Of a DNA stretch of 64,000 nt, positions 45,455 through 53,554 are shown piece by piece (position 1 is the stretch's first letter; each line of letters starts with the position of its first letter). Both the position numbers and the translations under genes were made by a program. The stretch is from Virgibacillus subterraneus (GTDB taxonomy: Bacteria > Bacillota > Bacilli > Bacillales > Amphibacillaceae), in assembly GCF_900110695.1 (NCBI RefSeq), contig NZ_FOEH01000002.1:124001-188000 (forward strand), written 5' to 3'. Under the pieces are notes generated by a model. The model was not told where the DNA came from. It searched no databases and saw nothing but the letters and a program-made list of their open reading frames with translations.

Positions 45455-46273
45455 ATGTTCGAAATGAAATGGCTTTATGAAATTATCCTTATTATTTACG
45501 GACTTAGTTTAATTGGGTACTTTATTGATTTTATACAACATAACCGGAGGGCAAACAGAATAGCCTTCTGGTTACTTAGTATGGTTTGGATTATTCAAAC
45601 CGCTTTTTTATTCAATCAAGTTTTTATCGAAAAAAGTTTTCCAGTGTTCACATTGTATGATGGATTATACTTTTATGCATGGGTTCTCGTTTCTTTTTCA
45701 CTAATCATAAATAAACTTTTTCAAATTCATTTTATTTTATTCTTCACCAATTTATTAGGTTTCTTTATATTACTGTTATACATTTCAACAAGGGCGCAGG
45801 AACATATGCAAGGTAGAGGAATTCAGCTCGTAAATGAAATACTGATTACACATGTAACACTTGCTATAGTCTCCTATGGATTTTTTACCATCTCTTTTCT
45901 CTTTTCTATAATGTATATCACGCAGTATCGGTTTTTAAAAGAAAAGAAAGGATTGCGATGGATGTGGAGATTTGGGGATTTAAATCGGCTGGATTCTTAT
46001 TCTTTTAAAGCAGTAACACTAGGAGTTCCATTATTAACAATTGCGATTATTCTTGGTGTTGTGTGGGCATATGTATCGAATGCCGAATTTTATTGGTTTG
46101 ATTTGAAAACGATTGGTTCCATACTGGTTTTAGTTGTTTATGTCATTTATTTAGTGTTGCGTCTTGTAAAAGGATATCAAGGAAAAGCTATATCAATTTA
46201 TAACACAGCTGCATTTCTGATTTTATTAATTAATTTCTTTTTGTTTAACATATTATCGAATTTTCATTTCTAA
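45455..46273 (+). CDS. hemX: HemX membrane protein (CcsA/cytochrome c assembly-like)
   Basis: A 272-residue integral membrane protein with eight predicted helices spread over the whole length. It belongs to the CcsA/ResC-like group; in B. subtilis HemX lowers the amount of HemA. A tryptophan-rich WAYVSNAEFYWFDLKT segment near 206-221 resembles the haem-handling WWD-type region in a degenerate form. Second gene of the hem operon, 18 bases after hemA. Confidence 0.9.
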   Translation: MFEMKWLYEIILIIYGLSLIGYFIDFIQHNRRANRIAFWLLSMVWIIQTAFLFNQVFIEKSFPVFTLYDGLYFYAWVLVSFSLIINKLFQIHFILFFTNLLGFFILLLYISTRAQEHMQGRGIQLVNEILITHVTLAIVSYGFFTISFLFSIMYITQYRFLKEKKGLRWMWRFGDLNRLDSYSFKAVTLGVPLLTIAIILGVVWAYVSNAEFYWFDLKTIGSILVLVVYVIYLVLRLVKGYQGKAISIYNTAAFLILLINFFLFNILSNFHF

Positions 46274-46300
46274 TCGTAATATATTTAGGAGGGCGTTTAA

Positions 46301-47230
46301 ATGCGAAAAATTGTTGTTGGGTCTAGGAAAAGTAATCTAGCATTAACCCAAACTGAATGGGTGATAGACCAATTAAAAAAAGCTGGGATCAAAAATGAAT
46401 TTGAGGTAAAGAAGATTGTAACAAAAGGTGATCGAATACTTGATGTAACATTGTCAAAAGTCGGTGGAAAAGGTCTTTTTGTTAAAGAAATTGAACAAGC
46501 TATGTATGATAAAGAAATTGACCTGGCTGTACATAGCATGAAAGATATGCCTTCACAGATGCCTGAAGGACTTACAATTACTTCTGTGCCAGAAAGAGAA
46601 GACCATCGTGATGCCTATATTGCAAAAGACAATGTAGCATTAAATGATCTACCCGAAGGTGCTATTGTAGGAACGAGCAGTTTACGCAGATCTGCACAAG
46701 TTCTTGCCGAACGGCCAGACGTTGAAGTTAAATGGATTCGCGGAAATATTGAAACAAGAATTCGTAAATTGGATGAAGAAGATTATGATGCTATTATTCT
46801 TGCAGTTTCAGGACTAAAACGTGTTGGTTTAAGTGAAGAACTTATCACAGAATATTTAGAGCCTGAAGTTTGTGTACCTGCAGTTGGACAAGGTGCTTTA
46901 GCAATTGAATGCCGTGAAGATGATGATGAACTAAGAGAATTATTAGATAAAATTAATGATGAATATACAACAAAAACGGTTACTGCTGAAAGAACATTTC
47001 TGCATCTACTTGAAGGTGGCTGTCAAATTCCAATCGGAGGTTATGCTTATCTACAAGGAGATGAAATGGTCTTAACTGCATTGGTCGGAACACCTGACGG
47101 CAAAACAATTTTGAAAGAGGTTGTTCGTGGAACAGATCCTGTAGCAGTTGGCAAAGAAGCAGCCGAAAAACTGATAAACCAAGGTGCAAAGGAGATTGTC
47201 GATCAAGTAAAAGAGGAGCTTGACGACTAA
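46301..47230 (+). CDS. hemC: hydroxymethylbilane synthase (porphobilinogen deaminase)
   Basis: Polymerises four porphobilinogens to hydroxymethylbilane (309 residues). The dipyrromethane cofactor cysteine is C241 in [12 protein letters not shown]. Conserved arginine-rich segments [21 protein letters not shown] and [14 protein letters not shown] bind pyrrole carboxylates. The start follows AGGAGGGCG. The stop overlaps the hemD start by one base. Confidence 0.97.
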   Translation: MRKIVVGSRKSNLALTQTEWVIDQLKKAGIKNEFEVKKIVTKGDRILDVTLSKVGGKGLFVKEIEQAMYDKEIDLAVHSMKDMPSQMPEGLTITSVPEREDHRDAYIAKDNVALNDLPEGAIVGTSSLRRSAQVLAERPDVEVKWIRGNIETRIRKLDEEDYDAIILAVSGLKRVGLSEELITEYLEPEVCVPAVGQGALAIECREDDDELRELLDKINDEYTTKTVTAERTFLHLLEGGCQIPIGGYAYLQGDEMVLTALVGTPDGKTILKEVVRGTDPVAVGKEAAEKLINQGAKEIVDQVKEELDD

Positions 47231-48003
47231 TGTCAATACCTTTACATGAAAAAAGAATTTTAATTACCCGTGAGGGAAATCAAGCAAAGGAATTTTCCGA
47301 AAAAGTTATACAGCATGGCGGAAAACCAATTGAAATACCTCTTTTGAAAATTTCATGTAAGGATATACCTGAAAATAAGCAACAGCTACAAAACATACAT
47401 CACTATAAATGGATTTTTTTCACTAGTTCTAACGGTGTAGCCTGCTTTTTTCAACTTGCTAATCAATATAAATGGATGAGTAATGTATTCGACAAGATTA
47501 AATTTGCGACCGTTGGCCATAAGACTGCACAAACTTTGGAAGCATACGGATGCAAGTCAGATTTTATTCCTTCAATCTATAATGCTGATGCGATGGCAAC
47601 TGAGTTTACTGCGAGATATACTGTAATAGATGAGCCTCTGCTTATTGTCCGGGGAAACAAATCCAGAGAAGTTCTGCCTGATTGGTTTACAAAACATAAA
47701 ATCCGTTTTGACACTATAGAAGTATATGAAACAACGTATAACTTTCGTGTGAAAGACGAGTTAAATCAATTGTTAAATCAGAATAAACTGGATTTCATAA
47801 CATTTACTAGTCCCTCTGCAGTAGAAGCTTTTAGTGAAATGAAAGACGGTCAAATACGTAAGAATCAAGTATTTGTTTGCATAGGAACCACTACCAAAAA
47901 ACGTGCATTGGAATTTGGAATAACAAACACTTTAACACCTGAGCAATTCACGATTGATGGAATGCTCGAGCAAATCATTGACTATATAGCTAGGAAGGGG
48001 TAG
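47230..48003 (+). CDS. hemD: uroporphyrinogen-III synthase
   Basis: Closes and inverts ring D of hydroxymethylbilane (257 residues). The family is poorly conserved, but the two-domain pattern, the WIFFTSSNGVACFF and FITFTSPSAVEAFSE paired motifs, and the position between hemC and hemB make the call secure. It overlaps hemC by one base (TAATG). Confidence 0.93.
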   Translation: MSIPLHEKRILITREGNQAKEFSEKVIQHGGKPIEIPLLKISCKDIPENKQQLQNIHHYKWIFFTSSNGVACFFQLANQYKWMSNVFDKIKFATVGHKTAQTLEAYGCKSDFIPSIYNADAMATEFTARYTVIDEPLLIVRGNKSREVLPDWFTKHKIRFDTIEVYETTYNFRVKDELNQLLNQNKLDFITFTSPSAVEAFSEMKDGQIRKNQVFVCIGTTTKKRALEFGITNTLTPEQFTIDGMLEQIIDYIARKG

Positions 48004-48009
48004 ATTTTG

Positions 48010-48990
48010 ATGGTAAAAGCTTTGAATTTCAAACGACATCGTCGGTTACGTTCTTCATCCGCAATGCGATCATTGGTAAGTGAAAATCATCTGAGAATGG
48101 ATGACTTTATTTATCCGCTTTTTATTGTTGAAGGAGAAAATATTAAAAATGAAGTATCCTCCATGCCAGGTGTGTTTCAGATTTCGCTAGATTTTGTAAA
48201 AGATGAGATGGAAGAATTACGTTCCCTTGGGATAAAGGCTGTTATGATTTTTGGTGTACCGAATGAAAAAGACGAACAGGGCACGGGGGCATTTATTGAA
48301 ACTGGGATCGTACAGGAGGCAACTCGACGCATAAAAAAGGAAGTTCCGGAAATGCTGGTAGTTGCTGACACATGCTTGTGTGAATACACATCTCACGGAC
48401 ATTGTGGTGTCATCCATAACCAGGATGTTGATAATGATGAATCACTAAAACTTTTAGCTAAAACAGCTGTATCACAGGCAGAAGCAGGTGCTGATATAAT
48501 AGCCCCATCCAACATGATGGATGGCTTTGTGATTGTTATCCGCCAGGCACTTGATGAGGCTGGATACACAAATATTCCTATTATGTCTTATGCAGTTAAA
48601 TATTCATCTGCCTTTTATGGTCCGTTCCGTGATGCTGCTGATAGTACACCACAATTTGGAGATCGTAAATCTTATCAGATGGATCCGGCAAATCGACTTG
48701 AAGCATTACGTGAAGCAGAGTCAGATGTAGAAGAAGGTGCAGATTTCCTAATTGTTAAACCAGCATTATCATACTTGGATATTGTTCGCGATGTTAAAAA
48801 TACTGTTAACACACCGGTTGTTGCCTATAATGTGAGTGGTGAGTATGCAATGGTTAAAGCAGCAGCTAAGAATGGCTGGGTTGATGAAAGAGAATTGGTA
48901 CTTGAAAAGATGACTGCAATGAAACGTGCAGGAGCAGATTTGATTATATCCTATTTTGCGAAAGACGTAGCAAAATGGCTTAATGAATAA
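48010..48990 (+). CDS. hemB: delta-aminolevulinic acid dehydratase
   Basis: Condenses two ALA molecules to porphobilinogen (326 residues). A zinc-type cysteine cluster is visible ([14 protein letters not shown]). The two active-site lysines are K197 (SYAVKYSS) and K250 ([10 protein letters not shown]). The ATG at 48010 is preferred to a TTG one codon upstream, on spacing from the AAGGGG ribosome-binding site. Confidence 0.96.
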   Translation: MVKALNFKRHRRLRSSSAMRSLVSENHLRMDDFIYPLFIVEGENIKNEVSSMPGVFQISLDFVKDEMEELRSLGIKAVMIFGVPNEKDEQGTGAFIETGIVQEATRRIKKEVPEMLVVADTCLCEYTSHGHCGVIHNQDVDNDESLKLLAKTAVSQAEAGADIIAPSNMMDGFVIVIRQALDEAGYTNIPIMSYAVKYSSAFYGPFRDAADSTPQFGDRKSYQMDPANRLEALREAESDVEEGADFLIVKPALSYLDIVRDVKNTVNTPVVAYNVSGEYAMVKAAAKNGWVDERELVLEKMTAMKRAGADLIISYFAKDVAKWLNE

Positions 48991-49015
48991 AATTTTAAAG
49001 TTGAGGTGATTAATT

Positions 49016-50305
49016 GTGGTTAACTTTGATAATTCGGTAGATGCATATAAAGAAGCAGTGGATCTAATGCCAGGTGGAGTAAATTCACCTGTTCGAGCAT
49101 TCAAATCAGTTGGTATGTCACCGATATTTATGGAACAAGGAAAAGGTTCTAAAATAACGGATATCGATCAAAACGAGTATATTGATTATGTGTTAAGCTG
49201 GGGTCCGTTAATTTTGGGACATGCTGATGATCGGGTGGTTTCCAAATTAAAAGAGATCACAGAAAAAGGCACAAGTTTTGGTGCACCAACTATAATAGAG
49301 AACAAACTTGCACAATTGGTAATTGACCGTGTACCGTCAATTGAAATGGTACGTATGGTGAATTCAGGCACAGAAGCTACTATGAGTGCTTTGCGTATTG
49401 CAAGAGGATATACAGGTCGGGATAAAATCCTGAAATTTGAAGGAAATTATCATGGTCATGGTGATTCACTCCTAATCAAAGCCGGATCTGGTGTTGCTAC
49501 ACTTGGCTTGCCAGATAGTCCTGGTGTACCTGAATCGATTGCTCAAAATACAATTACAGTGCCTTATAATGATGTAGAAAGTGTGCGCTATGCATTTGAA
49601 ACATATGGTGGTGAGATTGCCGCTGTTATCGTTGAGCCAGTTTCGGGTAATATGGGTGTTGTACCACCACAAGCTAGCTTTTTGCAGGAATTGAGAAGAG
49701 TAACTGACGAAAATGGCTCTGTACTCATATTTGATGAGGTTATGACAGGTTTCCGTGTCGGATACAATTGTGCACAAGGTTACTTTGGGGTCACACCTGA
49801 TATGACTTGCTTGGGTAAAGTAATTGGCGGAGGACTTCCTGTTGGGGCATATGGTGGTAAACGTGAAATTATGGAAAGCGTAGCACCTACAGGGTCTATT
49901 TATCAAGCTGGCACATTATCAGGTAACCCACTTGCTATGACAGCTGGTTATGAGACACTAAGTGCTTTAGATAAATCATCCTATGATGAAATAAATGAAA
50001 AAGTGGACAAATTGGTCGAAGGTTATAAACAAGCTTCAATCGATTTTAAGATCCCACTTCAGATTAATCGCGCTGGATCAATGGTTGGCTTTTTCTTTAC
50101 GTACGAACCAGTATTTAATTATGAAACAGCTCAAAATTCCAATCTTGATTATTTTGCACAATATTACCGGGCAATGATTGAAGAAGGAATCTTTTTGCCA
50201 CCATCACAGTTTGAAGGATTGTTTCTATCGACTGCCCATACAGATGAAGATATCGATAAGACATTACAAGCTGTACGCAACGCTTTCTCAAAGATTGAAA
50301 AGTAA
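49016..50305 (+). CDS. hemL: glutamate-1-semialdehyde 2,1-aminomutase
   Basis: A PLP enzyme converting glutamate-1-semialdehyde to 5-aminolevulinate (429 residues). The PLP lysine is K268 in [16 protein letters not shown]; the cofactor aspartate is in [10 protein letters not shown]; substrate-site segments [15 protein letters not shown] and [17 protein letters not shown] are intact. The start is GTG after GAGGTG. Last gene of hemAXCDBL. Confidence 0.96.
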   Translation: MVNFDNSVDAYKEAVDLMPGGVNSPVRAFKSVGMSPIFMEQGKGSKITDIDQNEYIDYVLSWGPLILGHADDRVVSKLKEITEKGTSFGAPTIIENKLAQLVIDRVPSIEMVRMVNSGTEATMSALRIARGYTGRDKILKFEGNYHGHGDSLLIKAGSGVATLGLPDSPGVPESIAQNTITVPYNDVESVRYAFETYGGEIAAVIVEPVSGNMGVVPPQASFLQELRRVTDENGSVLIFDEVMTGFRVGYNCAQGYFGVTPDMTCLGKVIGGGLPVGAYGGKREIMESVAPTGSIYQAGTLSGNPLAMTAGYETLSALDKSSYDEINEKVDKLVEGYKQASIDFKIPLQINRAGSMVGFFFTYEPVFNYETAQNSNLDYFAQYYRAMIEEGIFLPPSQFEGLFLSTAHTDEDIDKTLQAVRNAFSKIEK

Positions 50306-50309
50306 AAAG

Positions 50310-50408
50310 ATCAACAGCACAAGCTCCTGTCTATCGATGCAGGGATTGCGCTGCACATCACTGGTGGGTCGACGTTTCCGCGCAAAGTGGCGGTTTCGTC
50401 GATTTTCT
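50310..50408 (-). repeat. family C hairpin repeat, copy 2 (reversed)
   Basis: The reverse complement contains AAACCGCCACTTTGCGCGG, CCCACC and CAGGAGCTTGTGCTGTTG, matching 30661-30750. It starts 5 bases after the hemL stop. Confidence 0.65.
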
Positions 50409-50413
50409 TTTTT
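50369..50413 (+). terminator. possible terminator of the hem operon
   Basis: TCGACG pairs with CGTCGA, with an inner CCGC/GGCGG stem, followed by TTTTCTTTTTTC. It overlaps the family C repeat, which may supply the terminator. Confidence 0.5.
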
Positions 50414-50728
50414 CTGCGCGAAGTGTATTTCCGGAGCGGCATAATAGCACTCAAACTTTTTAAAAAGTATTTCGCAGTTTATATCTAATCAAAAAAATAA
50501 ATCCGGACTAATTCGAATTCTATTTCAAGAATTTTGAATCATAGTTCGGATTTTACTTTGACTTAAACGCTTTTGTCCCGACCTCTTTTTTTAGCACTTA
50601 ATAAATACCCTCTTATTGCATAAGTAACTTAAGCTTGCACTCCAAAGTGTAAGAGGGTTCTAAGAATGAAATTTACCCTTTATTAAAATCCTCCTTTTTC
50701 GATAAGGCAAGTTTTCTAATAGGTATAA
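50414..50728. other. gene-free stretch between hemL and spoVID
   Basis: No gene. It holds a family B-like piece (CCGGAGCGG near 50430 and TTCGCAGTTTATATC at about 50470-50484) and the long family A copy at 50594-50719. Confidence 0.6.
50594..50719 (+). repeat. family A interspersed repeat, copy 6 (long variant)
   Basis: 126 bp starting GCACTTAATAAATA after TTTTTTTA and ending AAGTTTTCTAA. It contains the same internal block as copy 3 (CTTGCACTCCAAAGTGTAAG). Confidence 0.7.
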
Positions 50729-50757
50729 GCATATCCTCTGTTTATATTTCATATAGT
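50729..50757 (+). promoter_or_regulatory. possible SigE promoter of spoVID
   Basis: GCATA (-35) and CATATAGT (-10, matching CATAnnnT) with a 16-bp spacer between ATA and CATA, about 50 bases before the start. SigE control is known for spoVID in B. subtilis. Confidence 0.45.
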
Positions 50758-50808
50758 TGAAATAAGACATATAAGCATATGGAATATATGTTGAAGGGAG
50801 GAAGTCAT

Positions 50809-51807
50809 TTGTCAAATAATCGGGAAGTATTCAGCTTTGATTTAAATGAATCGCTTTATTTTGAAGAAGGACAGGAAGTTGCAGAAATGCTGGGAATTTC
50901 ATTGGACCCGGAAATTTCTATCCAGCCATTTAACGATTTTATTTCGATTCGAGGAGTAATTGAACTTCAAGGTTCATATCAAAAGGAAGTATTTTCAAAC
51001 GTAGAGGCTGAAGATACATTAGATTTTGATGATTACCATTCTAGACGTTATGTTGAGAAAGTGGTAGAACTGGATAACGGCCAGTCAGAGTTTACTCACC
51101 GTTTCCCAGTTGAAATTTCTGTTCCAACATATCGTGTTGCAGACTTAAACGATGTGACGGTGAACATTGAATCCTTTGATTATGAAATACCAAATCAGAG
51201 TCAACTTAAATTAAGCTCAAGAATTGAAATACATGGGATTAGCGATCAAACCGAGGCTGCACCTGGAAAAGTAATAGAAACTGGTAATGAATTTTTACCA
51301 CCACGGGAAGAGGAAACGTTTGAGTTTGATATTAAAGCAGAAAATGAAGCTTCTGAACCAGATAGCCAGTTTACACCGGAGAATGCGCCTACGTTATCCC
51401 CGGAAGTAGAAGAGAGTGTATCACCAGAAAAAGAACGCTGGAAAAGCAAGAAGTCACAGTCACTTGCTGAATTTTTCAAGAAGGAACCGGTAGAAAGTTC
51501 ACCTGAAGATGAAAGTTCACAGGAATCCTCAACATTAAACTATACTGAATCTGATTATATGGAAGAAAGCTATGAAAGTCGATCAAGTGAAACCAAAGAT
51601 GTTAGCTATTTAGCAGATATGTTCAGAAGCGATGATGATGATCGATATGCTAAGATGCGGTTGTGTATTGTCCAAAATACAGACACGGTAGAATCAATTG
51701 CTAAACGTTATCAGATACCAGCACTTCAATTAGTGAAACAAAATAATCTAAGTGATGATAGTCTTGAAGAAGGTCAATTATTGTACATTCCTTTTAAGAA
51801 AAATTAA
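50809..51807 (+). CDS. spoVID: spore coat morphogenetic protein SpoVID
   Basis: Needed for the coat to encase the forespore. The conserved N-terminal domain (about 1-150) starts EVFSFDLNESLYFEEGQEVAEMLGISLDPEI, and the C-terminal LysM domain (about 285-330) includes VQNTDTVESIAKRYQIPALQLVKQNNL and LYIP. The acidic low-complexity middle is only about 110 residues, so the protein (332 residues) is much shorter than B. subtilis SpoVID (about 575), as in many relatives. The TTG at 50809 follows AAGGGAGG. Confidence 0.92.
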   Translation: MSNNREVFSFDLNESLYFEEGQEVAEMLGISLDPEISIQPFNDFISIRGVIELQGSYQKEVFSNVEAEDTLDFDDYHSRRYVEKVVELDNGQSEFTHRFPVEISVPTYRVADLNDVTVNIESFDYEIPNQSQLKLSSRIEIHGISDQTEAAPGKVIETGNEFLPPREEETFEFDIKAENEASEPDSQFTPENAPTLSPEVEESVSPEKERWKSKKSQSLAEFFKKEPVESSPEDESSQESSTLNYTESDYMEESYESRSSETKDVSYLADMFRSDDDDRYAKMRLCIVQNTDTVESIAKRYQIPALQLVKQNNLSDDSLEEGQLLYIPFKKN

Positions 51808-51813
51808 CAGCTA

Positions 51814-51849
51814 ATACCCCTTGCTTCGTTAAGTAAGGGGTATATATTT
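51814..51849 (+). terminator. hairpin between spoVID and ysxE
   Basis: Stem ATACCCCTTGC with GTAAGGGGTAT (one mismatch), 8-base loop, then ATATTT. Probably partial, since ysxE follows at once. Confidence 0.55.
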
Positions 51850-51870
51850 GAAAGGGTGGTGAAATGTAGT

Positions 51871-52881
51871 GTGAAAGAAGTAATTCATAAAATAGCCGAA
51901 AAATACGGAATCCATCCATATAAAATTGAACAGATATCGAAACGGCTATTTCGTATCAGTGATGGAAAGCATTATTATGCGTTAAAGCAAAGCAATCTTA
52001 CTGAAAGTAATTTGGAGGTATGGGAATATGTTTATCACCAAGCATATACACAAAACATCCAAAGTATATTGCCTGTCTATTTAACAAAGCAATCAAAATT
52101 ATATGAAGTAAATAATCAATCGTTTTATTATTTAACACCTTGGTTATCATCTTATAAACTTGATCATCAGCAAGTAATTAAAAATTTATATAATGCAATT
52201 GGGGAAATACATGTTAAGACAAAGCGAACACAATTTATTCAGACCGACACATTAATCAGCAAATTCACCGATTACCAGAAGAACGTCGCGGAACTATATA
52301 AAAGAGAGTTGTACTTTGTTGAGTTGTTTGAAAAATATAGATTTATGTCACCATTTGAATTATTAGTTTGTACGCATTTTCGGATTATGGACAACGTTCT
52401 CACGGTGTTAAATAATTGCATTGACTTATTTATAAGTCAAATGCAGAATGATAAAGAGTGGAATTATAGCCTATGTCATGGGAATTTAAACCTAGAGCAT
52501 ATACTTCATCACAATGATACGTATATACTAAATTGGGAAAAAGCAAATTATGATAATGCTATTGTGGATTTGTCGATTTTACTAAAACAACTTGTGCGCA
52601 ACTATGACCAATCGTCGTCACAATTAACTGATTCATTTTCAGCATATACCAACAACAATATACTGAAAAAAAGCGAACTGTATTTACTCGTGATTTATTT
52701 ATTGAATCCATACCCTTACATAAAGAAAATTCAAGATTATATTGACAATCCATCGAACGATACGATGATTAATCAAGTAAAGGAGCTGCAGTATACTTCC
52801 CGCCAGCTGTTGTTTGGCTTGAAATGGTTCGAGTTTGTTGAAAAGGAAACATCAGTTAAAGATAATAATAAAGAAATTTAA
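51871..52881 (+). CDS. ysxE: spore coat-associated kinase-like protein YsxE
   Basis: A 336-residue protein of the CotS/YutH-related group with an aminoglycoside-phosphotransferase-like fold. Visible parts are an N-terminal lobe (RISDGKHYYALKQSN), YLTPWL at the hinge, the catalytic-loop-like CHGNLNLEHILHH (H-G-N-L-N-x-x-H) and NWEKANYDNAIVDLSILL. Kinase activity is uncertain. The start is GTG at 51871 after GGGTGGTGA. It follows spoVID as in B. subtilis. Its stop overlaps the stop of a small reverse-strand gene. Confidence 0.88.
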   Translation: MKEVIHKIAEKYGIHPYKIEQISKRLFRISDGKHYYALKQSNLTESNLEVWEYVYHQAYTQNIQSILPVYLTKQSKLYEVNNQSFYYLTPWLSSYKLDHQQVIKNLYNAIGEIHVKTKRTQFIQTDTLISKFTDYQKNVAELYKRELYFVELFEKYRFMSPFELLVCTHFRIMDNVLTVLNNCIDLFISQMQNDKEWNYSLCHGNLNLEHILHHNDTYILNWEKANYDNAIVDLSILLKQLVRNYDQSSSQLTDSFSAYTNNNILKKSELYLLVIYLLNPYPYIKKIQDYIDNPSNDTMINQVKELQYTSRQLLFGLKWFEFVEKETSVKDNNKEI

Positions 52882-53066
52882 ATCCATTCCAGATAGAATG
52901 CGATAAATATTCCAACTAATATGCCAAGTAGAAATACGTCAAATGAAGTTGGAAATAACATTGTCCGGATTAATTGAAATATTAGAATCGGTAAAGTTAC
53001 TCGTTCAATAACAATAATGCTGTTTCTCGCCCATGGGGGCAGTTTGTATCGGTAATATCTCGCCAC
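52878..53066 (-). CDS. small conserved-looking membrane protein
   Basis: A 62-residue protein beginning MARYYRYKLPPWARNSIIVIE with two hydrophobic segments (about 18-38 and 42-60). The GTG at 53066 is 5 bases after AGGTGA; an in-frame GTG at 53075 overlaps that site. A small gene (yszA) exists near this place in B. subtilis, as I recall, and this may be its homologue; I could not confirm that. It converges on ysxE, with the two stop codons sharing bases (TTAA). Confidence 0.65.
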   Translation of the reverse strand: MARYYRYKLPPWARNSIIVIERVTLPILIFQLIRTMLFPTSFDVFLLGILVGIFIAFYLEWI

Positions 53067-53142
53067 TCTTATCACCTCATATGTGTTTTTTTAATATAAT
53101 ATGTATATATAGTGTTGTTTTGTGCAATTCATATAATAATAG

Positions 53143-53171
53143 TTGATTTTATTTTCAGTAACCGATAAAAT
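53143..53171 (+). promoter_or_regulatory. SigA promoter of valS
   Basis: TTGATT and TAAAAT with a 17-bp spacer, just upstream of the T-box leader. Confidence 0.6.
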
Positions 53172-53184
53172 GAATAATAATATG

Positions 53185-53430
53185 TAAATGTGATGATAGG
53201 GAAGAGTACGAGATAATTACCTAATAGAGAGGGAATGTATGGTGGGAAATTCCCAGGAATATTATTTTGGAAGGTCGCCCTTGATGCAGCTTCTTTGAAA
53301 TAATGCAGTAGAAGAGAGCCGGTTGTTAGCCGTTATCAACGAATCAAGTGCACAAGTTTAACTGCTTGTGAACGAAGGTGGTACCACGGAATATATCCTT
53401 TTCGTCCTTTATTGGATGGAGAGGATTTTT
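53185..53430 (+). promoter_or_regulatory. T-box leader of valS (tRNA-Val sensing)
   Basis: The T-box core AAGGTGGTACCACGG is at 53375-53389, followed by a terminator. A GTC triplet near 53274 is a possible valine specifier. Uncharged tRNA-Val is expected to promote readthrough. Confidence 0.9.
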
Positions 53431-53434
53431 TTGT
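53394..53434 (+). terminator. T-box-controlled terminator before valS
   Basis: ATCCTTTTCGTCC pairs with GGATGGAGAGGAT across a short loop, followed by TTTTTTTG. Confidence 0.85.
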
Positions 53435-53448
53435 TTTATTTCACTAAA

Positions 53449-53536
53449 TTAGAAAACTTGGCATTCGCCAAGCCTTTGGGCGAATTGCCTTAGTTGCACT
53501 TATGCAGTAAGAAAGTAGTTATACTTTCTTATCTGC
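53449..53536 (-). repeat. family A interspersed repeat, copy 7 (reversed, in the valS leader)
   Basis: An 88-bp copy in reverse orientation: plus strand TTAGAAAACTTGGC at its left and CTTTCTTATCTGC at its right, followed by CAAAA (a T-run on the element strand). It lies between the T-box terminator and the valS ribosome-binding site, so it is transcribed in the valS 5' UTR. Confidence 0.85.
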
Positions 53537-53554
53537 CAAAAGAGGGAGGATTTA

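Noticed and set aside
50178-50444. 88-codon ORF overlapping the hemL end
   Set aside because: It is a frame-shifted shadow of hemL continuing into a family C repeat.
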